48,036 bases of DNA, from positions 1-48,036 of the forward strand of contig NZ_CALW02000013.1 of the NCBI RefSeq assembly GCF_000312565.1, written 5' to 3'. The notes under the pieces are model-generated. The model made no database searches, was not told where the DNA came from, and was given only the letters and a program-made list of their open reading frames with translations. This document shows, one piece after another, positions 10,056 to 19,648 of this stretch. Each line of letters begins with the position of its first letter. Position 1 is the first letter of the stretch. A program made the position numbers and the translations under genes. This stretch comes from Bartonella rattaustraliani AUST/NH4 (GTDB taxonomy: Bacteria > Pseudomonadota > Alphaproteobacteria > Rhizobiales > Rhizobiaceae).

Positions 10056-10147
10056 TTTTGGGATATGAATGATGTTCTGAAAGTGTATGTGCACTTTATT
10101 TGAGGACGTTTTTTGTGGAGAATTCTTTAAATTTTAGATTTATTTAT

Positions 10148-10175
10148 GTAGTATAGTGTTTTTAAATTATACTGC
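10148..10175 (+). promoter_or_regulatory. Inverted repeat in the secY leader
   Basis: GTAGTATA (10148-10155) pairs with TATACTGC (10168-10175), 7 of 8 bases, around a 12-nt loop. It lies 36 bases before the secY ATG in an AT-rich gap. It also contains TATAGT, a possible minus-10 element, so a promoter reading is equally possible. Confidence 0.35.
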
Positions 10176-10211
10176 TGTGATTTTAAAGAACTGGAGTGGT
10201 GGAGACGTTTT

Positions 10212-11558
10212 ATGGCATCAGCGGCAGAGCAATTTGCTTCCAATATAAACTTCGGGACTTTCTCACGTGCGACCGAGTTGAAAAAGCGCATTTGGTTTAC
10301 TCTAGCTGCTCTTCTCGTGTATCGTTTTGGTACTTATATTTCTCTTCCTGGTATTAATATTGATGCTTTACGACAGACGTTTGAGCATCATGCGTCTGGC
10401 GTTTTGGGTTTGTTTAATATGTTTGCTGGGGGTGCTGTTGGGCGTATGGCGATTTTTGCACTGGGGATTATGCCTTATATTTCAGCATCAATTATTGTCC
10501 AGTTGCTCACTTCAATTATCCCTTCGTTGGAAACTCTTAAAAAAGAAGGTGAAGTGGGGCGTAAGGTTATTAATCAGTATACTCGCTACGTCACAGTGGT
10601 ATTGGCGATACTGCAGGCTTTTGGTATTGCGGTTGCGCTTGAAAGTGGTATAGGAACAGGGCTTCAAATTGTTATGGAGCCGGGTCTCATGTTTCGCGTT
10701 TCTTCTGTCATTACACTTGTTGGTGGAACGATGTTTTTGATGTGGCTTGGTGAGCAAATCACATCGCGCGGTGTTGGGAATGGGGTTTCTCTGATTATTT
10801 TTGCAGGTATTGTGGCTAATCTTCCTTCAACTTTTGCTCAACTTTTGACTGCGCATAGTCAAGCTGATTTGTCAACTTTTTTGTTGATAGTGATCGTTGT
10901 TGTTGCTGTTTCTGTTATAGGGATTATTGTTTTTGTAGAGCGTGCACAACGGAGAATTCTTATTCAGTATCCAAAACGCCAGGTTGGTAACCAGATGTTT
11001 CAAGGTGATATGTCGCACCTTCCTTTGAAGTTAAATACGGCTGGTGTTATTCCACCTATTTTTGCTTCATCTTTGTTGTTATTGCCTGCAACTGTTAATA
11101 ATTTTTCTGATAAAATGCCACAGTGGGTTCAGTCTGTTTCTTATTCTCTCGGTCATGGACAGCCGCTTTATATGATTGTCTATGCACTTTTAATGGCGTT
11201 TTTTTGCTTTTTTTATACGGCTGTTGTATTTAATCCAAGCGATACAGCGGATCAGTTGAAAAAGCATTCTGGTTTTATTCCTGGGGTTCGTCCTGGCGAG
11301 CGTACGGCTGAATATATTGATTATGTTTTGACACGTATTACTGTTGTGGGGGCGGTTTATATTATTTTGGTTTGTTTGTTGCCGGAGTTTATGATATCTG
11401 CCCTACAGGTTCCTTTTTATCTTGGGGGCACATCTTTATTGATTGTTGTTACTGTTACACTTGATACTATTGCTCAAATTCAGGGGCATCTTGTTGCACA
11501 CCAATATGAAGGGTTGATTAAAAAGTCAAAACTTCGTGGAGGTAAGCGGAATCGATGA
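10212..11558 (+). CDS. secY: Protein translocase subunit SecY
   Basis: SecY of 448 residues, the pore subunit of the SecYEG translocon in the inner membrane. About ten hydrophobic membrane segments are visible. The plug and lateral-gate regions ([29 protein letters not shown]) and the C-terminal [17 protein letters not shown] cytoplasmic tail match the family. The stop overlaps the adk start (ATGA), so the two are probably coupled, the normal spc arrangement in alphaproteobacteria. Confidence 0.98.
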   Translation: MASAAEQFASNINFGTFSRATELKKRIWFTLAALLVYRFGTYISLPGINIDALRQTFEHHASGVLGLFNMFAGGAVGRMAIFALGIMPYISASIIVQLLTSIIPSLETLKKEGEVGRKVINQYTRYVTVVLAILQAFGIAVALESGIGTGLQIVMEPGLMFRVSSVITLVGGTMFLMWLGEQITSRGVGNGVSLIIFAGIVANLPSTFAQLLTAHSQADLSTFLLIVIVVVAVSVIGIIVFVERAQRRILIQYPKRQVGNQMFQGDMSHLPLKLNTAGVIPPIFASSLLLLPATVNNFSDKMPQWVQSVSYSLGHGQPLYMIVYALLMAFFCFFYTAVVFNPSDTADQLKKHSGFIPGVRPGERTAEYIDYVLTRITVVGAVYIILVCLLPEFMISALQVPFYLGGTSLLIVVTVTLDTIAQIQGHLVAHQYEGLIKKSKLRGGKRNR

Positions 11559-12133
11559 GAATTGTTCTTTTAGGTCCTCCTGGGGCAGGCAAAGGTACAC
11601 AGGCTAAAATGTTAACAGAGTTGTATCATATTCCTCAGCTGTCAACAGGTGATATGTTACGTGAAGTTATTATAAAAGAGACGGAAATTGGTAAACAAGC
11701 TAAGGCTATTATAAGTTCTGGTGCTTTGGTTTCTGATAGTATTGTTAATCAAATTGTATCTGAGCGAATCGATGAGAGTGATTGTGTAAACGGTTTTATT
11801 TTGGATGGATATCCACGAACTGTTGGGCAAGCAAAAGCTTTGCAGGGGAATCTACAATCAAAAAATATGCAGCTTGATGCTGTTATTGAGCTAACTGTTG
11901 ATGAGAATGCGTTGATTGAGCGGATGAAGAAACGTGTTCAGGAAACGATAGCTACTGGTGGTCATGTTCGTTCAGATGATAATCCTGTTGCTTTTGCAAA
12001 GCGATTAGTGGAATATCGTGAAAAAACGGCGCTTCTGTCACAATTTTATTTAGAAAGGGGATTATTGAAGGTCGTTGATGGAATGCTTGATATTGTTGAG
12101 GTATCAGATATGATTAGAAAGTTTCTTCAATAA
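11555..12133 (+). CDS. adk: Adenylate kinase
   Basis: Adenylate kinase of 192 residues, interconverting ATP plus AMP and two ADP in the cytoplasm. The P-loop GPPGAGKGT is at residues 7-15, and the AMP-binding DGYPRT motif is present. The LID region is short and lacks the zinc cysteines of the long (about 215-residue) form, so this is the short type common in alphaproteobacteria. It is coupled to secY. Confidence 0.97.
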   Translation: MRIVLLGPPGAGKGTQAKMLTELYHIPQLSTGDMLREVIIKETEIGKQAKAIISSGALVSDSIVNQIVSERIDESDCVNGFILDGYPRTVGQAKALQGNLQSKNMQLDAVIELTVDENALIERMKKRVQETIATGGHVRSDDNPVAFAKRLVEYREKTALLSQFYLERGLLKVVDGMLDIVEVSDMIRKFLQ

Positions 12134-12220
12134 GAAAATTCTCAGAAATAAATGAAAAGTGTTGACTTTTGGGATAAAATCTATCAGAAAATGCTTTAAT
12201 TTATTTTACTAAAGTAGTCG

Positions 12221-12246
12221 GATTCGGAGTATATTTATACCGAGTC
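12221..12246 (+). promoter_or_regulatory. Bulged hairpin in adk-rpsM gap
   Basis: GATTCGG-AG-TATA (12221-12233) pairs with TATACCGAGTC (12236-12246), about 11 bp with a 2-nt bulge and a tight loop. It lies 64 bases before the rpsM GTG, in a 177-base gap between adk and the alpha-operon genes. It may be a regulatory RNA structure; the function is inferred. Confidence 0.45.
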
Positions 12247-12310
12247 ACTTTTCTGTAAAGTACATCAGGTATTTTATGGTTGATTGTCAATGTTACCAAG
12301 GAGAATAGGC

Positions 12311-12679
12311 GTGGCTCGTATTGCTGGCGTCAATATCCCGGCAAATAAGCGTGTAGTTATTGCGCTTCAGTATATCCACGGGATTGGACCAAAATTTGCT
12401 CAAGAAATTACTAAAAAGGTTGGCATTCCTGTGGGACGTCGTGTGCACGAGCTTTCAGATGCAGAAGTGTTGCAGATTCGTGAAGCAATAGATCAAGGTT
12501 ATCAAGTTGAAGGTGATCTTCGTCGCGAGGTTGCGATGAGTGTTAAGCGTTTAATGGATCTTGGCTGTTATCGTGGTTTACGTCATCGCCGTTCTTTGCC
12601 TGTTCGTGGACAGCGTACGCATACAAATGCGCGTACGCGTAAAGGTCCAGCTAAGGCGATTGCCGGTAAGAAGAAATAA
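12311..12679 (+). CDS. rpsM: 30S ribosomal protein S13
   Basis: S13 of 122 residues, contacting P-site tRNA and the 50S subunit. [20 protein letters not shown] and the C-terminal [19 protein letters not shown] are diagnostic. The start is GTG 12311 with AAGGAG (12298-12303) 7 bases upstream. An ATG upstream at 12284 would add a non-homologous leader. rpmJ (L36) is not between secY and rpsM. Confidence 0.97.
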   Translation: MARIAGVNIPANKRVVIALQYIHGIGPKFAQEITKKVGIPVGRRVHELSDAEVLQIREAIDQGYQVEGDLRREVAMSVKRLMDLGCYRGLRHRRSLPVRGQRTHTNARTRKGPAKAIAGKKK

Positions 12680-12723
12680 TAATCTCTTTAATTTACAAAA
12701 GGGTTTATTTATTACATATTCTG

Positions 12724-12749
12724 TTTCTTGTTAAAATTTTTAACAGAAA
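12724..12749 (+). promoter_or_regulatory. Hairpin in rpsM-rpsK gap
   Basis: TTTCTTGTTAAAA (12724-12736) pairs with TTTAACAGAAA (12739-12749) with one bulged T, around an almost perfect palindrome. No T-run follows. It lies about 57 bases before rpsK. Confidence 0.45.
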
Positions 12750-12806
12750 TAAGAAAGGTGGAGCTGCTGGTGTTACGGCGGTGAGGAGATCATTGAAAGG
12801 AAAATT

Positions 12807-13196
12807 ATGGCCAAGGAAGCCACACGTGTTCGTCGTCGCGAGCGTAAGAATATTTCGTCAGGTGTTGTGCATATCAATTCAACATTTAATAATACAATGA
12901 TTACCATTACGGATGCTCAGGGAAATACGATTGCTTGGTCGTCTGCTGGTGCTCAGGGATTTAAAGGTTCGCGGAAATCTACGCCTTTCGCTGCGCAGGT
13001 TGCGGCAGAAGATTGTGCTAGAAAAGCGCAGGAACATGGTATGCGTTCCTTGGAAGTTGAAGTTTGCGGACCGGGCTCGGGTCGTGAGTCTGCTTTGCGC
13101 GCATTGCAATCTGTCGGCTTTGTGATTACTTCTATTCGTGATGTAACACCAATTCCTCATAATGGATGTCGTCCACGGAAAAGGCGGCGTGTTTAA
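12807..13196 (+). CDS. rpsK: 30S ribosomal protein S11
   Basis: S11 of 129 residues, part of the 30S platform and the mRNA exit site. [19 protein letters not shown] and the C-terminal [18 protein letters not shown] identify it. It follows rpsM by 127 bases with an internal hairpin; GGAAAA precedes the ATG. Confidence 0.98.
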   Translation: MAKEATRVRRRERKNISSGVVHINSTFNNTMITITDAQGNTIAWSSAGAQGFKGSRKSTPFAAQVAAEDCARKAQEHGMRSLEVEVCGPGSGRESALRALQSVGFVITSIRDVTPIPHNGCRPRKRRRV

Positions 13197-13216
13197 TTGG
13201 GTATTGTTTTTTGTTG

Positions 13217-13232
13217 TCAGAGATTTCTCTGA
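13217..13232 (+). promoter_or_regulatory. Short hairpin in rpsK-rpoA gap
   Basis: TCAGAG (13217-13222) pairs perfectly with CTCTGA (13227-13232), loop ATTT. It is the only structure seen in the 94-base rpsK-rpoA gap and lacks a T-run. Confidence 0.4.
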
Positions 13233-13290
13233 TGTTCACATTGGCCGTTACGATTGAATGGTGGCGGAACTAAAGAACGGGAATAAAAAT

Positions 13291-14304
13291 ATGATCCAGA
13301 AAAACTGGCAGGAACTGATTAAACCCAATAAGGTTGAGTTTTCTAGGCATGATAATTTGAACGTGTCGAGTATGGTTGTGGAACCTCTTGAACGCGGCTT
13401 TGGTTTGACGTTAGGAAATGCGCTTCGTCGTGTGTTGTTGTCTTCATTGCGGGGTGCGGCAATTACGGCTGTACAAATTGATGGGGTATTGCATGAGTTT
13501 TCATCGATTCCAGGTGTGCGTGAGGATGTCACAGATATTATTCTTAACATTAAGGAAATTGCACTTCGTATGCAGGAAGAGGGTCCTAAGCGGGTTGTTC
13601 TCTCTAAAGAGGGGCCAGGCGTTGTGAAAGCTGGAGATATCAATGTTATTGGAGATATGGAAGTTTTGAATCCAGAGCATGTTATCTGTACGCTTGATGA
13701 AGATGCTGAAATTCGTATGGAGTTTATTGTCAATACAGGCAAAGGTTATGTTCCATCTGATCGCAATTCCGTTGATGATGGGCGGATAGGGCTTATCCCC
13801 ATTGATAGTCTTTATTCACCAATTCGTAAGGTGTCTTATAAAGTAGAGAATACCCGTGAAGGTCAGGTTCTGGATTATGATAAGTTAACGCTTACAATTG
13901 AAACCAATGGTGCTGTTAACGGGGAAGATGCTGTTGCTTATGCTGCGCGTATTCTTCAGGATCAATTGGCGTTGTTTGTTAATTTTGAAGAACCAGAAAA
14001 GGACGATGTAGAAGAAACTGATTCTGAACTTGCGTTTAATCCTGCACTTCTCAAAAAAGTGGATGAGTTAGAGCTTTCAGTTCGCTCGGCAAATTGTCTT
14101 AAGAATGATAATATTGTTTACATCGGTGATCTTATTCAGAAGACGGAATCTGAAATGCTTCGGACACCAAATTTTGGGCGTAAATCGTTGAATGAAATTA
14201 AAGAAGTTTTGGCATGTATGGGACTACATCTTGGTATGGAGATTTCTGCATGGCCACCTGAAAACATTGATGATCTTGCTAAACGTTATGAAGATCAGTA
14301 TTAG
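13291..14304 (+). CDS. rpoA: RNA polymerase alpha subunit
   Basis: Alpha subunit of 337 residues. The N-terminal assembly domain ([20 protein letters not shown], residues 34-53) and the C-terminal domain that contacts UP elements and activators ([13 protein letters not shown], with the Arg equivalent to E. coli R265) are joined by an acidic linker. An in-frame GTG/ATG start at 13258 is possible, but ATG 13291 ([12 protein letters not shown]) matches the family. Confidence 0.98.
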   Translation: MIQKNWQELIKPNKVEFSRHDNLNVSSMVVEPLERGFGLTLGNALRRVLLSSLRGAAITAVQIDGVLHEFSSIPGVREDVTDIILNIKEIALRMQEEGPKRVVLSKEGPGVVKAGDINVIGDMEVLNPEHVICTLDEDAEIRMEFIVNTGKGYVPSDRNSVDDGRIGLIPIDSLYSPIRKVSYKVENTREGQVLDYDKLTLTIETNGAVNGEDAVAYAARILQDQLALFVNFEEPEKDDVEETDSELAFNPALLKKVDELELSVRSANCLKNDNIVYIGDLIQKTESEMLRTPNFGRKSLNEIKEVLACMGLHLGMEISAWPPENIDDLAKRYEDQY

Positions 14305-14328
14305 AGTTAGAATTTAAGGAGAAGGTTC

Positions 14329-14757
14329 ATGCGCCATAGTAACTCAGGCCGCAAGTTGAATCGGACTGCCAGTCACCGTAAAGCGATGTTTGCAAATATG
14401 GCGATTTCGCTGATCGAGCATGAGCAGATTGTGACAACGCTTCCAAAGGCTAAGGAAATTCGTCCTATTGTTGAAAAGTTGGTAACATTGGGAAAGCGTG
14501 GAGGTTTGCACGCGCGCAGACAAGCAATTGCGGCACTTCGTGATTCAGGGAAGGCTGCGAAATTATTTGATACGCTTGCACCACGTTATGCAACGCGTAA
14601 TGGTGGGTATTTGCGTATCATGAAAGCGGGGTTTCGTACCGGTGATAATGCTCCTATGGCTGTTGTTGAGTTTGTTGATCGTGATGTTGATGCGAAGGGT
14701 GCTATAGATCGTATGCGTGCGGAAGAGGATACAAAGCAAAAGGAAGTTTCTTCGTGA
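14329..14757 (+). CDS. rplQ: 50S ribosomal protein L17
   Basis: L17 of 142 residues, somewhat longer than the 127-residue E. coli protein because of an acidic/charged tail. [20 protein letters not shown] is diagnostic. It lies near the tunnel exit. It ends the ribosomal gene run and is followed by a strong terminator. Confidence 0.98.
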   Translation: MRHSNSGRKLNRTASHRKAMFANMAISLIEHEQIVTTLPKAKEIRPIVEKLVTLGKRGGLHARRQAIAALRDSGKAAKLFDTLAPRYATRNGGYLRIMKAGFRTGDNAPMAVVEFVDRDVDAKGAIDRMRAEEDTKQKEVSS

Positions 14758-14791
14758 AATAGAGAGTGTTTTCTTTTTGTAAAATGTGAGG

Positions 14792-14818
14792 AAGCCGCCT
14801 TTTTATGGCGGTTTTTTT
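14792..14818 (+). terminator. Intrinsic terminator of the ribosomal/rpoA cluster
   Basis: AAGCCGCC (14792-14799) pairs with GGCGGTTT (14807-14814) around a 7-nt loop, with a run of seven T (14812-14818). It is the strongest intrinsic terminator in the first 15 kb and closes the tuf-rplQ supercluster 34 bases after the rplQ stop. Confidence 0.9.
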
Positions 14819-14951
14819 GTACGTATTTTATGTTAGATTTTTAAAGCGTTAAATATTATGAAAGATTACGATATATTGAATTATTTTATTTTTATAATAT
14901 TTACTGTTCAAGTGGTTGTTTTTTTCTCCATTATAAATATTAATGAAAATC

Positions 14952-14993
14952 CTTAGTTTATGAAGGATAAGGGGGGCTTATCTTCTTACTAAG
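14952..14993 (+). promoter_or_regulatory. Two-tier stem-loop in the htrA leader
   Basis: Outer arms CTTAGT (14952-14957) and ACTAAG (14988-14993) enclose an inner stem, GAAGGATAAG (14962-14971) with CTTATCTTC (14977-14985), carrying one bulged G and a GGGGG loop. About 15 bp can form in total. It ends 29 bases before the htrA ATG and does not cover the AAGGAG ribosome binding site (about 15011-15016). It may be an attenuator or a protein/RNA-binding leader; the role is inferred. Confidence 0.5.
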
Positions 14994-15022
14994 AAAAATG
15001 GGTTACTTTTAAGGAGTGAATA

Positions 15023-16417
15023 ATGAGATATTCTTTTTGGGTGTGGCTTTTTTTTGCTGTTGTGGCACAGGTATCTTTTTATTGCGCGTATGCTCAAGTT
15101 CCGCAAACACAAAAAGAAATGACTCTTTCATTTTCTCCTTTAGTCAAAAAAACTATTCCATCTGTTGTCAATATTTATGCAGCTCGAAAAATTAAAGCAC
15201 GTTCACCTTTTGAGGGGGACCCATTTTTTGAACAGTTTTTTGGTCGTTTTCAAAATAATCTTCCTGTACGTAAGCAATCTTCATTAGGGTCTGGTGTAAT
15301 TGTTGATTCACGTGGTTTGATTGTTACGAATTACCATGTCATTAAGGATGGAAGCGAAATTAAAGTGGCTCTTTCAGATGGGCGAGAATTTGATAGTAGA
15401 GTTGTGCTCAAAGATGAAGCAACAGATATTGCTGTGCTTGAAATTGATGTAAAGGATGAGCAGTTTCCTGCTCTTTCTTTGGGAGACTCTGATGCCGTTG
15501 AGGTTGGTGATCTTGTTTTAGCAATTGGTAATCCTTTTGGTGTTGGTCAAACGGTTACGAGTGGTATTGTTTCAGCACAGGCACGTACGCGTGTTGGGAT
15601 TTCTGATTTTGACTTTTTTATTCAGACAGATGCGGCCATTAATCCGGGAAACTCTGGTGGGGCTTTGGTTGATATGAAAGGACAGTTGATCGGGATTAAT
15701 ACGGCTATTTATTCACGTTCAGGTGGTTCTGTAGGAATTGGTTTTGCTATTCCAGCAAATCTTGTAAAAGTAATGCTGGATACTGTGAGAGGTGGTGAGA
15801 AATATTTTGTACCCCCTTATATTGGTGCCTCTTTTCAAAATGTTACACCTGATATTGCAGGTGGCTTAGGTTTAGAACGTCCCTATGGTGCTCTTGTTGT
15901 TGAAATTGTCAAAGATAGTCCTGCTGCGAGAGCTGGCTTAAAAGTGGGTGATGTTATTTTGAGTGTACAAGGGGTGCGTGTTGATAGCCCTGATAGTCTT
16001 GGATATCGTTTGATAACAGCTGGCACTGGGAAAAGTCTTGATTTGGAATATTTACGAAATGGGAAGACTTTAAAGACAAAAATAATGGTTGCATCGATAT
16101 CAGCATCTGTTTTTTCGAAATCTGAAAAAATTACCAGTGAAGGTCCTCTTTCTGGTGCTGAAATCTTAGATTTAACACCACAAAATAGTCGGCGTTTTCA
16201 TCTGTCTAGCTCTGCAAGAGGTGTCGTGATTCTGAATGTTGATGAAATGAGTAATGCTTCGGGTATTTTTCGTCCAGGAGATATTTTGCGTGTTGTTAAT
16301 GGACATAAAGTTCAAACAGTTGCTCAGTTGAAAAAGATTCTTATGCAAGGTCGCCCTAATATGTGGCAATTGGAATATGAACGTGATGGTATGTATATTC
16401 GTCAGTTTATTCGCTGA
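15023..16417 (+). CDS. Periplasmic serine protease, Do/HtrA family
   Basis: A 464-residue DegP/DegQ-type protease and chaperone of the periplasm. A signal peptide with a hydrophobic core covers about residues 4-24 (cleavage likely near AYA-Q). The catalytic triad is visible as His105 (TNYHVI), Asp135 (DIAVLEI) and Ser211 (GNSGG). Two PDZ domains follow, roughly 262-350 and 375-460. The start ATG has AAGGAGTG upstream. A downstream DegP-like gene after rplQ is usual in Hyphomicrobiales. Which Do paralogue it is (degP, degQ or mucD) cannot be decided here. Confidence 0.95.
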   Translation: MRYSFWVWLFFAVVAQVSFYCAYAQVPQTQKEMTLSFSPLVKKTIPSVVNIYAARKIKARSPFEGDPFFEQFFGRFQNNLPVRKQSSLGSGVIVDSRGLIVTNYHVIKDGSEIKVALSDGREFDSRVVLKDEATDIAVLEIDVKDEQFPALSLGDSDAVEVGDLVLAIGNPFGVGQTVTSGIVSAQARTRVGISDFDFFIQTDAAINPGNSGGALVDMKGQLIGINTAIYSRSGGSVGIGFAIPANLVKVMLDTVRGGEKYFVPPYIGASFQNVTPDIAGGLGLERPYGALVVEIVKDSPAARAGLKVGDVILSVQGVRVDSPDSLGYRLITAGTGKSLDLEYLRNGKTLKTKIMVASISASVFSKSEKITSEGPLSGAEILDLTPQNSRRFHLSSSARGVVILNVDEMSNASGIFRPGDILRVVNGHKVQTVAQLKKILMQGRPNMWQLEYERDGMYIRQFIR

Positions 16418-16425
16418 GGTTTTTT

Positions 16426-17739
16426 TTGGATAAAGATTTTTTTACTTCATCTTTTGATCTCCAGGCTCATAAAAATCGTCCGCTTGCAGAAAGAATGCGT
16501 CCTCGTTCTCTTGGTGATGTCATAGGACAAAATCACTTGCTTGGAGAGATGGGGATGCTTTCACGTATGTTGTCCTCTGGCTCAATTGGGTCGATGATTT
16601 TTTGGGGACCTCCAGGCACAGGAAAAACAACAGTTGCACGTTTATTAGCGCTTGAGACAAATTTTGTTTTTGAACAAATTTCTGCTATTTTTACGGGAGT
16701 TTCTGAGCTTAAGAAAATTTTTGAAAGTGCTCAGATGCGTTTTATGTCTGGAAGCCAAACACTTTTGTTTGTTGACGAAATTCATCGGTTTAATCGTGCT
16801 CAGCAGGATAGTTTTCTTCCTATCATAGAAGATGGTACTGTAATTCTTATAGGGGCAACAACGGAGAATCCTTCATTTGAGCTTAATGCAGCCCTTCTTT
16901 CTCGTGCACGTGTTTTGTCATTTCACCCACATACCAGTGAAAGTTTGGATAAGCTTTTGAAACGTGCTGAAGAAGTGGAGGGAAAGTCTCTTCCTTTGGA
17001 TGATGAAGCCAGAAATGTTTTGATTGAAATGTCTGATGGTGATGCACGGGCAGCATTAATATTGGCCGAGGAAGTGTGGGGTTCTGCACGATCGGGAGAG
17101 ATATTTGATGCTCTTGCTTTACAAGCAATTATTCAGCGTCGTGCGCCAATTTATGATAAGGGACGGGATGGTCACTATAATCTCATTTCAGCGTTTCATA
17201 AATCGGTTCGTGGATCTGATCCTGATGCTGCTCTTTATTATTTGGCACGGATGTTAGATGCGGGCGAAGACCCTCTCTATATTGGGCGAAGATTAGTTCG
17301 TATCGCTGTTGAAGATATCGGTTTAGCGGATCCACAAGCTTTGGTCATTTGTAATGCTGCGAAGGATGCTTATGATTATTTAGGTTCCCCAGAAGGAGAG
17401 TTGGCTTTAGCGCAAGCATGTCTTTATGTTGCAACGGCACCAAAATCGAATGCGGCATATCTTGCTTATAAAGCAGCTATGGATTGTGCGCGCAAAAATG
17501 GTTCTTTGCCTCCTCCCAGACATATCCTTAATGCACCTACGAAATTTATGAAAGAAGAAGGATATGGGCATGGTTATCGTTATGATCATGATGAGCCCGA
17601 TGCTTTTTCAGGACAGGAATATTTTCCAGAACAGCTTGGGCGTCAGATTTATTATCAACCACAAGAACGTGGTTTTGAGCGCGAGATTATAAAACGTCTT
17701 GAATGGTGGAAAAAACTGCGGCAAAAACGAACTCAATAA
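16426..17739 (+). CDS. rarA: Replication-associated recombination protein A (MgsA/RarA AAA ATPase)
   Basis: A 437-residue AAA+ ATPase related to clamp loaders and RuvB, acting at stalled replication forks. Walker [10 protein letters not shown] is at residues 61-69, Walker B with DEIH at 117-120, and sensor 1 GATTENPSF follows. The C-terminal part carries the tetramerisation-type domain ([11 protein letters not shown]). The start appears to be TTG 16426, just after a T-run; the next ATG (16495) would remove conserved RPLAER residues. It lies 8 bases after the htrA stop, so the two are probably co-transcribed. Confidence 0.95.
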   Translation: MDKDFFTSSFDLQAHKNRPLAERMRPRSLGDVIGQNHLLGEMGMLSRMLSSGSIGSMIFWGPPGTGKTTVARLLALETNFVFEQISAIFTGVSELKKIFESAQMRFMSGSQTLLFVDEIHRFNRAQQDSFLPIIEDGTVILIGATTENPSFELNAALLSRARVLSFHPHTSESLDKLLKRAEEVEGKSLPLDDEARNVLIEMSDGDARAALILAEEVWGSARSGEIFDALALQAIIQRRAPIYDKGRDGHYNLISAFHKSVRGSDPDAALYYLARMLDAGEDPLYIGRRLVRIAVEDIGLADPQALVICNAAKDAYDYLGSPEGELALAQACLYVATAPKSNAAYLAYKAAMDCARKNGSLPPPRHILNAPTKFMKEEGYGHGYRYDHDEPDAFSGQEYFPEQLGRQIYYQPQERGFEREIIKRLEWWKKLRQKRTQ

Positions 17740-17741
17740 AG

Positions 17742-17767
17742 AAAGTCTCGTTGAAAGAGGCTTTTTA
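17742..17767 (+). terminator. Intrinsic terminator after rarA
   Basis: AAAGTCTC (17742-17749) pairs with GAGGCTTT (17757-17764), one G-T wobble, 7-nt loop, then TTTTT (17762-17766). It begins two bases after the rarA stop. Confidence 0.8.
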
Positions 17768-18403
17768 TTGTTTGCAGGCTGACTTTATTCTTCTTCTATG
17801 ATTGTTGCTATGAGTGATAATGGAATACAGCTTTCAAAGGTTTATTGTTTTTGTAGAGTGAAAAACTTTCTTTTTGAGACGATAGGTTTCATACTAGATC
17901 TGAATGAATTTTGAGACACTCTCATTTTGTATAGCTTTTTTGTCTTCATGGTTTAAGTGGAAGGCAGAGTTTTGAGATTGTTTGACAATGGGATTGTAAG
18001 GTGCCAAGAGGGCGGTGTTGAGCTTTGTTGAGTTTCTTGACTGTATGGAAGAAAATCGATGAAGAGACATGTCTGTAGAAACAATTGATAGTTTCATAGA
18101 AATTGTCATCGAAGTTGGCGCTGAAGAAAAATGTTGCGTTGAAATTTAAATTGTTTCTTTTTTAAAGGAGCGCTATAAATGCTTTAGGTTTCTATCTCTG
18201 GAGATATTTGATTGAAGTTTTTTGTGCCATAAAATAAGAAATTTTTTATGTGTGTTTATGAGAAGTTGTGGGCATAGTTGTGGGCATATATGCTGAGAGA
18301 AATGGAAATAGTCTGTGAAAATCTAAACTCAAGGCTTTCGTGAAGGTAAAATAACAGTGTAAACAGGAGATTAGATTATAATGAATCGATCAAGGATATA
18401 GTC
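17768..18403 (+). other. Non-coding gap between rarA and recA
   Basis: No supported gene in this 636-base stretch. It contains a 26-codon ORF at 18069-18149 with reasonable codons but only a weak ribosome site, an AAAGGAG site (18164-18170) followed by a two-codon ATG-CTT-stop at 18179-18187, and a perfect tandem 12-mer GTTGTGGGCATA at 18265-18288. The recA leader occupies the last 100 bases. Confidence 0.5.
18265..18288 (+). repeat. Perfect tandem 12-bp repeat upstream of recA
   Basis: GTTGTGGGCATA occurs twice head to tail (18265-18276 and 18277-18288), 116 bases before the recA start. It could be a pair of protein-binding half sites or a simple tandem duplication. Confidence 0.8.
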
Positions 18404-19447
18404 GTGGATAAAACAAAAGCTCTCGATGCTGCTCTCTCACAAATTGAACGTTCTTTTGGTAAAGGCTCGATTATGCGTCTTGGACAAAAAGAGCAGGTCG
18501 TTGAAATTGAAACAGTTCCGACGGGATCATTATCCTTGGATATTGCTTTAGGTGTTGGGGGATTGCCGAAGGGGCGTATTGTTGAGATTTATGGACCAGA
18601 GAGTTCTGGAAAAACAACATTGGCTCTTCATGCTATTGCTGAGGCACAGAAAAGTGGGGGAATCTGTGCTTTTATTGATGCGGAGCATGCTCTTGATCCT
18701 ATTTATGCGCGTAAACTTGGTGTTGATTTGGAAAACTTGTTTATTTCTCAACCAGACACCGGTGAACAGGCGTTGGAAATTACAGAAACATTAGTTCGTT
18801 CTGGTGCTGTTGATGTGCTTGTTGTGGATTCTGTCGCAGCTTTAACACCACGTGCAGAAATTGACGGTGAAATGGGTGATGCTTTACCTGGATTACAGGC
18901 ACGGTTAATGAGTAAAGCTCTGCGAAAATTAACGGCATCAATTTTCCGTTCTAACTGTATGGTTATCTTTATTAATCAAATTCGCATGAAAATTGGTGTG
19001 ATGTTTGGTTCTCCTGAAACAACAACAGGTGGAAATGCTTTAAAGTTCTACGCGTCTGTCCGTTTGGATATTCGTCGCATTGGATCCATTAAGGATCGGG
19101 ATTTGATTGTTGGCAATCAAACACGTGTGAAAGTAGTGAAAAATAAGTTGGCTCCTCCGTTCAAACAGGTTGAGTTTGATATTATTTATGGTGAGGGTAT
19201 TTCTAAATTAGGTGAGTTGATTGATTTAGGTGTTAAAGTTGGCATAGTGGAGAAATCTGGCTCGTGGTTTTCTTATAATTCTCAACGTTTGGGACAAGGG
19301 CGAGAAAATGCCAAGCAGTTTTTGCGTGAACATACGGAAATAGCTGCAGAAATTGAAACGGCTTTACGTCAAAATGCTGGTTTAATCGCGGTTGAGTTGT
19401 TAGAAAATGCAGGATCAGAAGTGACAGAAAGTGATGAAGAAATTTGA
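18404..19447 (+). CDS. recA: Recombinase RecA
   Basis: RecA of 347 residues, the strand-exchange ATPase of homologous recombination and the LexA co-protease. Walker A GPESSGKT is at residues 64-71. The L1/L2 DNA-binding loop region ([20 protein letters not shown]) and the acidic C-terminal tail are present. The start is GTG 18404, giving the normal [21 protein letters not shown]-type N-terminus. No alphaproteobacterial LexA box (GTTC-N7-GTTC) is visible in the 300 bases upstream. Confidence 0.99.
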   Translation: MDKTKALDAALSQIERSFGKGSIMRLGQKEQVVEIETVPTGSLSLDIALGVGGLPKGRIVEIYGPESSGKTTLALHAIAEAQKSGGICAFIDAEHALDPIYARKLGVDLENLFISQPDTGEQALEITETLVRSGAVDVLVVDSVAALTPRAEIDGEMGDALPGLQARLMSKALRKLTASIFRSNCMVIFINQIRMKIGVMFGSPETTTGGNALKFYASVRLDIRRIGSIKDRDLIVGNQTRVKVVKNKLAPPFKQVEFDIIYGEGISKLGELIDLGVKVGIVEKSGSWFSYNSQRLGQGRENAKQFLREHTEIAAEIETALRQNAGLIAVELLENAGSEVTESDEEI

Positions 19448-19616
19448 TGGAACCTTTGTTCAGATGCAGTTCCTTCCTTTCAGTTTTTTCTGTTTTTGAG
19501 AGTTTTTAAAAATAAGATCGCTTATTTCTAAGTTTTTTGAATAAAGATTCCACTCTTTGATTAAATTGACTCCAAGTGTATCAACGAGAATATTTAATGA
19601 GGAGAGGTTTACCTTT

Positions 19617-19637
19617 ATGGTTTTATGCTGTCTTTAG
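19617..19637 (+). other. Six-codon upstream ORF before alaS
   Basis: ATG 19617 opens a six-residue frame (MVLCCL, stop 19635-19637). It is preceded by GAGGAGAGG (19600-19608), the best ribosome site in the gap, while alaS itself (ATG 19649) has only a weak AGGTAG. The short ORF may feed ribosomes into alaS by reinitiation 11 bases later. This is inference. Confidence 0.3.
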
Positions 19638-19648
19638 CAGGTAGAAAT

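Noticed and set aside
16420-16427. T8 run before rarA as a phase-variable start
   Set aside because: The run precedes a TTG start and lies outside the coding frame; a length change would alter spacing only, and no ribosome site is visible to judge it.
17894-18109. 71-codon minus-strand frame between rarA and recA
   Set aside because: Low-complexity composition, no recognisable motif and no ribosome site.
18265-18288. Tandem 12-mer as a CRISPR or iteron array
   Set aside because: Only two units and no spacers, so neither an array nor an origin.
19458-19472. GTTC-N7-GTTC match after recA as a functional SOS box for alaS
   Set aside because: Eight fixed bases are expected about once by chance in a window this size on two strands, and alaS is not an SOS gene. 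Mentioned only as context.
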